Part shown: one piece after another, positions 1-6,096 of the stretch
Layout of the letters: each line of letters starts with the position of its first letter
Position numbering within the stretch: the stretch's first letter is position 1
Source: an uncultured Caulobacteraceae bacterium
GTDB taxonomy: Bacteria; Pseudomonadota; Alphaproteobacteria; Caulobacterales; TH1-2
DNA: 13,298 nucleotides
Assembly (NCBI GenBank): GCA_937967425.1
Contig: CALBST010000460.1
Coordinates: 1-13,298, forward strand
Reading direction: 5' to 3'
Notes under the pieces: model-generated
The model's database searches: none
The model's input: the letters and a program-made list of their open reading frames with translations, nothing else
Told to the model about the DNA's origin: nothing
Translations under genes and position numbers: made by a program

Positions 1-55
1 GCTCGTCAGGCTCATAACCTGAAGGTCGTAGGTTCAAATCCTACTCCCGCACCCA
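1..55 (+). tRNA. tRNA-fMet (anticodon CAU), 3' part, cut by window start
   Basis: The 3' portion of an initiator methionine tRNA. The anticodon stem is TCAGG (6-10) with CCTGA (18-22), around the loop CTCATAA (11-17) with anticodon CAT at 13-15. The T arm is GTAGG/TTCAAAT/CCTAC (28-44), followed by the acceptor strand TCCCGCA (45-51), position 73 (base 52) and an encoded CCA (53-55). The layout follows the initiator pattern, including A72, which in initiators forms the unpaired 1:72 position, and the segment GAAGGTCGTAGGTTCAAATCC, shortened here in the T arm, resembles bacterial tRNA-fMet. Two oddities: the anticodon stem has A29-U41 instead of the first of the three classic G-C pairs, and base 73 is C rather than the usual A. 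The 5' half lies outside the window. The minus-strand recombinase gene ends inside this tRNA, so the 3' end shown is probably carried by the integrated element. Confidence 0.9.
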
Positions 56-1667
56 GCCCCACAGAGCTGGCGACCTTTCGAAGCCTAGGCTGCTGACTTC
101 GAACAAAAAATCCCTCGGCAAACCCGCCGGGGGATTTTTCGTTTGCAAGCGCCATCAGCGCGCCGAGGTCGCCGTGCACCGTCACGCGCCACCCATCTCG
201 CTCATTCTCGACGGGCAGGAGTTCGATCGTGCTGATGAGCTCACGGATGGCCTCGCGTGTGTTCGTGTCCGCGTCTTGACCGGACAGAGCGGTCTCCAAG
301 TCCGCTACGCGAGCCCGATAGATCTCGGCCGCTCGCGGGTTGAGGCTGACGATCTCGGGTTCAGGCTCGGTCGCCAACTGCGCTTCCAACGCCGCTTGCT
401 CGGCCTCCGCGGCCAGCAACTTGAGTTGAAGCGCTTTTGCACCCGTTTCGATCAACTGCTCCGCCAGACGATCGACGCGGCGAACTACTTCGGCGAGGTC
501 GCGTTCCAGCTCGACGCGCCGCCGAGAGACCACAGCGCGCTTGGCGTTCTCTTCCTCGTGGAAGGCCTTTACGGCTTCCGCGACCAAATCTGGGGATAAC
601 AAGATGCGCTTGAGCCCGCTTAGCACGCGCGCATCAAGCTTCCCGGCGGGGATCGTTTTGCGCTGGTGACACGCGCCGCTCTGACGGACGGCGGAGCACC
701 CATAGATCTCCGGACCGACGATGGAGCATCCTCCACCGCACACGCCGCAACGAAGCAATCCTGACAGGAGCCGTTTTGGCCGGCTCTTCGGTTGCTCGCC
801 CGGCGGCGGGCTGACACGGCGCCGGCGCGCTTGCACCGCATCCCAGAGTTCACCTTCGATGATCCGTAGGTCCGGTGCCTCGACGACGACCCACTCGCTT
901 TCTGGATTGAGAATGCTGGAGCGTCGTCCAGTGTTTGGATTCTTGACGAAGCGGCGGCGGTTGAACACCAGCCGTCCTCGATAGAGATCTTGGCACAGTA
1001 TGCCGTCGCCGGCGCGAACATCGCCGTTCAACGTCGAAACCCGCCAGGGTCCTCCGCGCGGCGAGGGAATATTCTCAGCGTTGAGCGCTTTCGCGAGCTT
1101 CAGCGGTGAATCGCCGTTTGCGTAGGCTTGGTAGATGCGTCGCACGATCGCAGCTTCCTTGTCGTCGATCTCGCGACGCCCGCGCTCTTCGCCCGCGATG
1201 ACGCGATAGCCATAGCAACGCCCGCCTGCGCTACGGCCCGAACGCGCGACGCCGATCAAGCCGCGGCGCGTCTTCTGTGCGAGATCGATGAGGAAGGCTT
1301 CAGCGATGATGCCCTTGAGCCCCGCCACCATCGAGGTCACTTCGCCGTCCGAGATCGTGTAGAGCTTCACGCCGCTTACGGTCGATGCACGACGGATCAA
1401 GTGCACGTCGGCCTGGTCGCGGGAAAGTCGATCTATGGCCTCGCTGATAACCGCCTTCATCCGCCGCGCGCTCATGTCATCCATGAGCTTCTGCAGGCCC
1501 GGGCGCGTCGCCATGCTCGCGCCGGAGAGGGCGGCGTCCGAATATACAATGAACGGTTCTGCCAATCCGATGCGCTTTGCGTAATCTCTGCACGCCGCGA
1601 TTTGATCCTCGATCGAGCGTTCAGATTGCAGGTCGGAGGAATAGCGGGCGTAGATCGCCGTGGTCAT
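12..1667 (-). CDS. Large serine recombinase (site-specific integrase)
   Basis: A 551-aa large serine recombinase, expected to integrate and excise the element through a 5' phosphoserine DNA link. The N-terminal resolvase domain begins with the YARYSSD motif, in which Ser10 is the likely nucleophile, and includes the EAIDRLSRD segment (76-84) typical of the active site. The Recombinase domain spans about residues 145-285. A zinc-ribbon follows with Cys307, Cys310, Cys324 and Cys333, then an Ala/Glu/Arg-rich coiled coil (about 370-435). The start is the ATG at 1667, whose ATGA overlaps the stop of the preceding 58-aa gene. The last ~40 residues look acquired: residues 510-521 are a terminator hairpin and the tail GVGFEPTTFRL is the antisense reading of tRNA-fMet, with the stop formed by U33-C34-A35 of the tRNA. 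This places an attachment junction at the 3' end. The family is clear; the exact natural C-terminus is not. Confidence 0.93.
   Translation of the reverse strand: MTTAIYARYSSDLQSERSIEDQIAACRDYAKRIGLAEPFIVYSDAALSGASMATRPGLQKLMDDMSARRMKAVISEAIDRLSRDQADVHLIRRASTVSGVKLYTISDGEVTSMVAGLKGIIAEAFLIDLAQKTRRGLIGVARSGRSAGGRCYGYRVIAGEERGRREIDDKEAAIVRRIYQAYANGDSPLKLAKALNAENIPSPRGGPWRVSTLNGDVRAGDGILCQDLYRGRLVFNRRRFVKNPNTGRRSSILNPESEWVVVEAPDLRIIEGELWDAVQARRRRVSPPPGEQPKSRPKRLLSGLLRCGVCGGGCSIVGPEIYGCSAVRQSGACHQRKTIPAGKLDARVLSGLKRILLSPDLVAEAVKAFHEEENAKRAVVSRRRVELERDLAEVVRRVDRLAEQLIETGAKALQLKLLAAEAEQAALEAQLATEPEPEIVSLNPRAAEIYRARVADLETALSGQDADTNTREAIRELISTIELLPVENERDGWRVTVHGDLGALMALANEKSPGGFAEGFFVRSQQPRLRKVASSVGLGAGVGFEPTTFRL
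106..139. terminator. Bidirectional hairpin terminator after tRNA-fMet
   Basis: A 14-bp stem (106-119 with 126-139, one G-T wobble) around the loop AAACCC. The arms are GC-rich inside and end in an A5 tract on the left and a T5 tract on the right, so either strand would give a GC hairpin followed by U's. On the plus strand it sits about 50 nt after the tRNA and suits tRNA termination. On the minus strand it falls inside the recombinase reading frame (codons 510-521), before the stop codon. Confidence 0.8.
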
Positions 1668-1840
1668 GATCTGGTCTCGCGAGCAAGTTGACGCCCGATC
1701 ATCCGCGCCAGCTGCCTCAAGCTGTCAAGCGTCTCAGGCGGCAAGCTTCGAAGTGATGTGCTGTCCACAGCTATGTTTGCTTGCGCTACTGGGGTGGTGG
1801 CGCGCGAAGGCTGAACCCTCGGGGTCTGATCATCACTCAC
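1664..1840 (-). CDS. Small hypothetical protein coupled to the recombinase
   Basis: A 58-aa reading frame whose TGA stop overlaps the recombinase ATG (ATGA), indicating translational coupling. The chosen start is GTG at 1840, because an AGGA element lies about 6-7 nt upstream (ATAGGATTACTCGTG). A longer frame from 2026 exists but would overlap the relaxase 3' end by about 70 nt, and its extra part looks like a shadow. The protein has a polar, Pro/Thr/Ala-rich N-terminus and a C-terminal amphipathic stretch (SLPPETLDSLRQLARMIGRQ) that probably forms a helix. I do not recognise a family. Its position directly ahead of the integrase suggests a recombination accessory factor or small DNA-binding regulator, but this is inference from context only. 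Confidence 0.55.
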   Translation of the reverse strand: MSDDQTPRVQPSRATTPVAQANIAVDSTSLRSLPPETLDSLRQLARMIGRQLARETRS

Positions 1841-1903
1841 GAGTAATCCTATGCGCAGTCCGGCCAATGCCGAGTGCGCAATGAAAAGCCCGCGGAGGAA
1901 GTA

Positions 1904-1929
1904 CGGGAGTGGCGGGAAATGACGGGAAA
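1904..1929. repeat. Three short CGGGAR direct repeats ahead of the recombinase operon
   Basis: CGGGAG, CGGGAAA and CGGGAAA begin at 1904, 1913 and 1923, spaced 9 and 10 nt apart, roughly one helical turn. They lie in the 115-nt gap between the relaxase stop and the 58-aa gene. Such phased repeats can be binding sites for a regulator or recombination accessory factor. With so few copies, chance remains possible. Confidence 0.3.
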
Positions 1930-1955
1930 CGATGAGCTCGCTTGACACGCGAACG

Positions 1956-3158
1956 TCAGCGATCGGGGCCGCCGCGAAGCAGAGTCGATATCGCCTTACC
2001 TGTCTGCTGCGCTCGAGTGGCATCAAGCGCGCGCGATTGCATCAGAGCCTTACGAATGTCGAGGTGGAGTTCGAGGGCCTTGAGGCCGTCGCGCCAGTTC
2101 GGTGCGAATTGCAGCACATTGCGTTTTACCTCCGTTGCTAGACCCAGGCGGCGCAGTTCGTGGGCGCGGCCCTTGAGGGCGTCGGTAGAGGCCGGATCGC
2201 CGTTGGGCGCCTGCAAGTCGGCGACGCGCACCTTGCCATCCCTGTCGAGTTGATCTGCGATCCAGTGATCGAGCCTGGTCGGCCGGTGCGCGCGCACCTC
2301 GCGGTGCAGTGCGGCCCGATCGTCCTCACGTGTGCGGTTCCCCAAGCGCTCGGTGGCGACGTCGCGCGCTGCTGACCTGAAGCCGTGCTGTACGAACTCC
2401 CGTGGGATGATGAGATCACGGCCGTCGCTGCGGACGCCTCGGAGGATGATGTGCGTGTGCGGGTTGTCCGAGTCCCAGTGATCGACGGCGACCCATTCGA
2501 GCTTTGTGCCTAGGGCCATCTCGGCGCGCCGCATGACCTCTCGTGTGTAACTCTTAAGGTCGCCAAGTTTCGTCCCATTCTCGGGCGACAGGATCAGGCG
2601 AAAATGTCGGCGATCGCTCCGCGCCCAGGCAGCGGCACGTTCGCCACCGTTTACGCCGGTAACGGTGGCGTCATAGAAAACAGAACCTTCTGCGCGTCCG
2701 AGATACTTGCTGTGCGCCCGTGCCTTCGCCTCAGCGTGGTCAGGGGACGATTCATCTTCTCCGTGGTCGCTAATCTCGCTCGTGCGCGTAGTTGCATCAC
2801 GAGCCACATAGCGCGCATGCGCACGTAAGGCGGCGCCACCGCCGCCGGCGTGACTGAAATAATGGATCTTCACGATGGCGCGTTGGCGTGGATCGAAGGC
2901 ACCGTGCGCACCCCGCGACGAGGTGCTTCGGGCAACCTTGCGCGATGATCCGATCAAGCTCGCGAGCTTCTTGCCGTAGCCTGCGCGCGTGGCGCCGCCC
3001 GAGGATTTGGCGCGGCCGTCTCGCTTGCCTTCGATTATGTCGGCATTCAACGCGCGCGTGACGCCAAGTGATTTACCCGGCCGAAACGCTTCAGCGCCGA
3101 ACATGTCGCGCCGCAGTTTTCCTGCGCGGAAGAGTCGATTGATGCTTTCGGTTTGCAT
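1956..3158 (-). CDS. VirD2-like (MOBP, DUF3363-type) relaxase, short form
   Basis: A relaxase that would nick the transfer origin and pilot the strand through a conjugation channel. Visible features (numbered from Met at 3158): a basic N-terminal region, the segment HARYVARDAT with a candidate catalytic Tyr117, RHFRLILSPENG (about 184-195), and the metal-binding motif DNPHTHIILRG with His234 and His236. The sequence after it (REFVQHGF...ATERLG) matches DUF3363-type relaxases. The frame can be extended to an ATG at 3299, but that would overlap the TIR gene by 23 nt, and the extension has codon use unlike the rest and contains a palindrome, so 3158 is preferred; neither start has a good ribosome site. 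At 400 aa it is shorter than the roughly 600 aa I expect for the family and seems to stop early in the DUF3363 region. No coupling protein or mating-pair genes are in the window. Confidence 0.85.
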   Translation of the reverse strand: MQTESINRLFRAGKLRRDMFGAEAFRPGKSLGVTRALNADIIEGKRDGRAKSSGGATRAGYGKKLASLIGSSRKVARSTSSRGAHGAFDPRQRAIVKIHYFSHAGGGGAALRAHARYVARDATTRTSEISDHGEDESSPDHAEAKARAHSKYLGRAEGSVFYDATVTGVNGGERAAAWARSDRRHFRLILSPENGTKLGDLKSYTREVMRRAEMALGTKLEWVAVDHWDSDNPHTHIILRGVRSDGRDLIIPREFVQHGFRSAARDVATERLGNRTREDDRAALHREVRAHRPTRLDHWIADQLDRDGKVRVADLQAPNGDPASTDALKGRAHELRRLGLATEVKRNVLQFAPNWRDGLKALELHLDIRKALMQSRALDATRAQQTGKAISTLLRGGPDR

Positions 3159-3179
3159 CCACGCTGCATTCTGCAAGGT

Positions 3180-3195
3180 GAGGTGCGCGCACCTC
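3180..3195. repeat. 16-bp perfect palindrome upstream of relaxase
   Basis: GAGGTGCGCGCACCTC is its own reverse complement. It is followed directly by GTGCGCACC, which can also pair back with GGTGCGC of the left arm, so two alternative hairpins are possible. It lies between the TIR stop and the preferred relaxase start, where an autoregulatory operator or part of an origin of transfer would be plausible. No nick-site consensus was recognised. Confidence 0.45.
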
Positions 3196-3276
3196 GTGCG
3201 CACCCTGCGATCATCGCGCGAACCTCGTATTTGCGCTAGTGTTTGCAAGCGATTGGCGAAGAGAGTGGGGTGCCCT

Positions 3277-4065
3277 TTATCTTGCTTTCCACCCTGCATC
3301 TTCCGACAAACGTAAAATCAGCTCCTCAAAGCACGCTTCTTCGCGGCCATACCATCTCAAATGCTGCGAGTTCTTCACGCGCATATCCATGCGCTCCGCC
3401 TTCAGCCTCGGCGCCAAATGCACCACCGTCACGCGCTTGCCTTGCTCGAACGCGTGTTTCACTTCCGCCCGCATGAAGTCGCTTGCCAGCGCCGCCGCGG
3501 ACAACAGCAGCAAGAATTCACCGCATGCTTCCACCGCATTCAGAATGTCTTCGTTCCATTCGTCGCTATCGATGAGTTCGCGTCCGGCCATCCAACAGGA
3601 CCGTCCTCGGCGCTCAAGCCTCTGCGCAAGCGTGAGGGCGAAGGCGCCATCTGCCTCCGTGGCGTATGAAATGAAGTCTTGGGAAACGCTCCGGAAACGG
3701 GGCCGCAGCGCGAAATCGAGGGACGTGTTTCGATCCTCAACACCTGGCGGCTGCGCGCCCAAGGTCTCGACGCCGCCCCACAGGAAGGTAGGCATCAGCG
3801 AGCTTTGCCTGCGCTCCATCTCGCGCCGATCGGCCAGCGCTTCCTTAATCAGCGCAGCCCGCTCGGCTAGGTGCAGCGGGATGAAGTCGGGGCAACGCCG
3901 CAGCGCCAGGCTCAACCGCTGACCGTTTGCAGCATTCGCTTCCGCCACCAGAACGATCCGGTCCCAGAGCGCGAAAAGCGCATCGTGCCGCGCCAATGCG
4001 GCGGAGAACCTGGGCCACCGCTCCTTCAGTGTGCTTGGATTTACGAGTTCGAAAGTCTGCGTCAT
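3277..4065 (-). CDS. TIR-domain protein with unknown N-terminal region
   Basis: A 262-aa protein with a C-terminal TIR domain from about residue 129 (DFISYATEADGAFALTLAQ) to about 250. Recognisable TIR elements are the FISY strand, LERRGRSCWMAGRELIDSDEW (box-2-like loop), an ILNAVEACGEFLLLLSAAAL segment, and ASDFMRAEVKHAFEQGKRV. In the last, Glu201 sits where the catalytic Glu of NAD-cleaving TIR domains is expected. Residues 1-125 are predicted helical and charged, match no family I recognise, and could be a sensor or partner-binding region. Bacterial TIR domains often hydrolyse NAD+ or make cyclic ADP-ribose signals in anti-phage defence; activity here is inferred. The gene is same-strand downstream of the TIR-FGE gene across a 381-nt gap. 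The start at 4065 has only a weak ribosome site. Confidence 0.85.
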   Translation of the reverse strand: MTQTFELVNPSTLKERWPRFSAALARHDALFALWDRIVLVAEANAANGQRLSLALRRCPDFIPLHLAERAALIKEALADRREMERRQSSLMPTFLWGGVETLGAQPPGVEDRNTSLDFALRPRFRSVSQDFISYATEADGAFALTLAQRLERRGRSCWMAGRELIDSDEWNEDILNAVEACGEFLLLLSAAALASDFMRAEVKHAFEQGKRVTVVHLAPRLKAERMDMRVKNSQHLRWYGREEACFEELILRLSEDAGWKAR

Positions 4066-4446
4066 CGACCCATGCCACGCGATTCGGCCAAACCAATCGT
4101 CAACGCGAAGCGGACCTCATTAGGGGGCGGGCGGGCGGGCAAACCCCTCATCGTCGCGCCGCGTCCGCGGCCGTGTCTGGAACGAGCCCCGTATCAGCGG
4201 GCGCCATGACCATCATCGATCTAGGCGCGAGAGGGTGGTCTCCCACCCAGACTGATTGACCGGAGCCGAAACTGGTTTAGCGTTGTGCGCGATAGGGGTT
4301 TACCCCCGGCCCCCACAGCGGAAACGCCGGGATCTCCAGTCGGCCACGGAATGGGCCAGCTTCGCAAAGAGTTGTGAGTGCACCCAAGTACGGCAATGCC
4401 AGAACGGGGATATGATCAAGCACTCTGGCTGGAGAGCCCTGTCCCC
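4066..4446. other. Gene-free stretch between the two TIR genes
   Basis: No convincing reading frame was found. It holds a G-rich four-tract run (4123-4139), a GGGTGG/CCACCC hairpin with a TCTC loop near 4231-4246, and a GGGG-TTTA-CCCC hairpin at 4295-4306. It probably contains the promoter of the TIR gene: on the minus strand a TTGACG at 4103-4098 could be a -35 box, but no good -10 follows at 17 nt. The two hairpins lack T-tracts on the minus strand, so a terminator after the TIR-FGE gene is not demonstrated. Confidence 0.5.
4123..4139 (+). other. Potential G-quadruplex motif upstream of the TIR gene
   Basis: Four G-tracts (G5, G3, G3, G3) separated by single C residues on the plus strand, ending 58 nt upstream of the TIR start codon. 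One-base loops are the arrangement known to give the most stable quadruplexes. The G-rich strand is the template strand for the minus-strand TIR gene. Function is unproven. Confidence 0.5.
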
Positions 4447-5826
4447 CTATAGCTCGCAAGCGACTCGAAATCCGAACTTGTCGCGATCGCGTGGTCGGGC
4501 ATCGGCCTTCCCACGCGCAGCCGATCGCAGGCGCCTGAAGTCGCTCGCATAGCATCCGCCGCGAGCGACCTTGGTCTCACTGCGCGGTTCGTCGATCCAA
4601 GCGGTGTGATCGTCGGGCGCCGTTTCGTAGTTCGGGTGAAAGCAGTCCTCGACCCATTCCCAGACGTTTCCATGCATGCCGAATAACCCGAACGCGTTTT
4701 CAAAACAGGCGCTCACCGGTCGAGGACTGTCCTCAGGCCAGTGGGCGCGATTGACCGCGGTGCGCACGTGCTTGGGTTTGTAGCGGCGATTGAAGTGCGC
4801 CTGCGCGTAACTGATCTCGTTGCCGGTGGCGTAGGCCGCTTTCGTCGTTGCACGGCAACAATATTCCCACTCCGCTTCTGAGAGCAGCCGGTAGCGGCGC
4901 CCGGTGCGGCCGCTCGCCCATTCGCAATAGCTTTGTGCGCCATCCCATGAAATCCCGGCGGCGGGGTAGAGACGCTCACGAAACGTGCTCCAGTCGAGCA
5001 AATATCCCAACGAATCGCGCTCGCCGCTCAAGCGAAGGATCGCTCTCGCATACTGAAACTCATCGATGGCTTCATGGGGCTCAATCTCGACCTGCGCGAA
5101 CCCGCCAAAACCGCTCTCACATGCCCGGTTCCATTCAAACGCGGTGATCGGAAACACTGAGACGGCGATGCGACTTGCGATGGTCACACGTGTCACCGGG
5201 CGCTCCAGCCCGGAAGAGCCCTTTTCCTTCAGCGCGCTGCCCCGCTCAAAGCGCCCTTGCGGCACAACCATCATGATCGGCAGCGTATCGTCGTCCTTGA
5301 AACGGTCTCCGACAATCAGACCAGCGTGCTTGACCGCCGAGGCGTGCTTGTTCCGTTCTTCCGCCTCTCTGAGGATCCGACCGATTTCCGGCGCCAAAAG
5401 TCTCGCCACCTCGGCGCGATAGGCTTTCGCCGAGAGACTTACGGCGTGCAGTTTCGAGAGCTTTTGAATGGACCGCGGCAGGTCCGTTGATGACGGCATC
5501 TTTGCGTCGTCGAGCAAAACCGGGACGACGGTTGTGCGCTTGGATGACAGGGCAGATTCAATTTCCATGCGGACCCAGTCGTTCGAATTGTCTATCCGCC
5601 GTCCGGACTCATCGGACTCGGTGAGCCAGTGATGGCCCACGAGGCTAACCATCACTGAGCAGGTTCGCAGCGCCTCGCGAAGGACGGAAGGAAAATCTGC
5701 GGCGACTTGGATCAAGTCGATGTCGATGAAGACCTGGCCCGGGAATGATTCCGCCAGCACCTCGTACATGACGTGGGCGGCAATGGCGCTGTCGCTGCGC
5801 CGGTAGTTGATGAGAATGTCGGCCAT
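4447..5826 (-). CDS. TIR domain fused to FGE/SUMF1-like domain
   Basis: A 459-aa two-domain protein. Residues 1 to about 150 are a TIR domain: ILINYRRSDS start, VFIDIDLI (32-39), then SNDWVRMEIESALSSKRTTV. This last closely parallels SARM1, with Glu88 at the position of the SARM1 catalytic Glu, so NADase activity is plausible. A charged helical linker (about 150-165) leads to an FGE-sulfatase/SUMF1 (C-type-lectin-related) fold from about 180 to the end, with VPQGRFERGS, ISWDGAQSYCEWAS, YRLLSEAEWEYCCRA, GLFGMHGNVWEWVED and VARGGCYASDF...GFRVA. The cysteine pair that true FGEs use for copper and oxidation is not present in the RGG segment, so formylglycine formation is unlikely; the fold may act as a sensor or ligand-binding module. 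It diverges from the membrane-protein gene and precedes the TIR gene. No clear ribosome site precedes the ATG at 5826. Confidence 0.9.
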   Translation of the reverse strand: MADILINYRRSDSAIAAHVMYEVLAESFPGQVFIDIDLIQVAADFPSVLREALRTCSVMVSLVGHHWLTESDESGRRIDNSNDWVRMEIESALSSKRTTVVPVLLDDAKMPSSTDLPRSIQKLSKLHAVSLSAKAYRAEVARLLAPEIGRILREAEERNKHASAVKHAGLIVGDRFKDDDTLPIMMVVPQGRFERGSALKEKGSSGLERPVTRVTIASRIAVSVFPITAFEWNRACESGFGGFAQVEIEPHEAIDEFQYARAILRLSGERDSLGYLLDWSTFRERLYPAAGISWDGAQSYCEWASGRTGRRYRLLSEAEWEYCCRATTKAAYATGNEISYAQAHFNRRYKPKHVRTAVNRAHWPEDSPRPVSACFENAFGLFGMHGNVWEWVEDCFHPNYETAPDDHTAWIDEPRSETKVARGGCYASDFRRLRSAARGKADARPRDRDKFGFRVACEL

Positions 5827-6096
5827 GGCCGACGAAATTGCGATGAACGGGCCGTTTCGGCAATCCTGCAGAGCGGCGGCGCGCCATTGGCGGCCGTGCT
5901 CAGGCGAGAGTGGCGCGGCATTGGCGGGACGAGCCGCAGGCAGGGATTCAAACCGGCGTACTAGAAGACGGAGGAAGGGCCTTTCACCCCAGCGCGATCG
6001 GCATTTTGCGCGATGTCCTGCTTCATCCCGCAGGTGTTGCTATGGCGCCGGCGCTACCTATCCCCACATGTGGACGAAAGCCGATAGGTGGGAGGA
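5827..6096. promoter_or_regulatory. Divergent intergenic region between TIR-FGE and membrane protein genes
   Basis: A 270-nt spacer that must hold the promoters for the minus-strand TIR-FGE gene and the plus-strand membrane-protein gene. I see no strong -35/-10 pair. Its right end carries a structured leader (6057-6088) just before the membrane-protein start. A shared control region would allow co-regulation; that is inference from layout. Confidence 0.45.
6057..6088 (+). promoter_or_regulatory. Structured 5' leader overlapping the ribosome site
   Basis: CCTATC (6057-6062) can pair with GATAGG (6083-6088), enclosing the palindrome CCACATGTGG (6064-6073). The right arm abuts the purine-rich GGTGGGAGGA that precedes the start codon, so folding would limit ribosome access. 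It could equally be a transcription-factor site. Confidence 0.35.

Noticed and set aside
4256..4555. Overlapping frames of about 95 codons on both strands between the TIR genes
   Set aside because: No domain-like features, no ribosome site, and both overlap the 3' end of the TIR-FGE gene.
4447..5826. A functional formylglycine-generating enzyme or sulfatase activator
   Set aside because: The essential Cys pair is missing, no sulfatase gene is nearby, and the protein is fused to a TIR domain.
5940..5965. A tRNA-T-arm-like sequence (GGTTTGAATCC on the minus strand)
   Set aside because: The flanking bases cannot form the T stem, the invariant C56 is replaced, and no acceptor or anticodon arm is present, so it is neither a tRNA nor a credible second attachment site.
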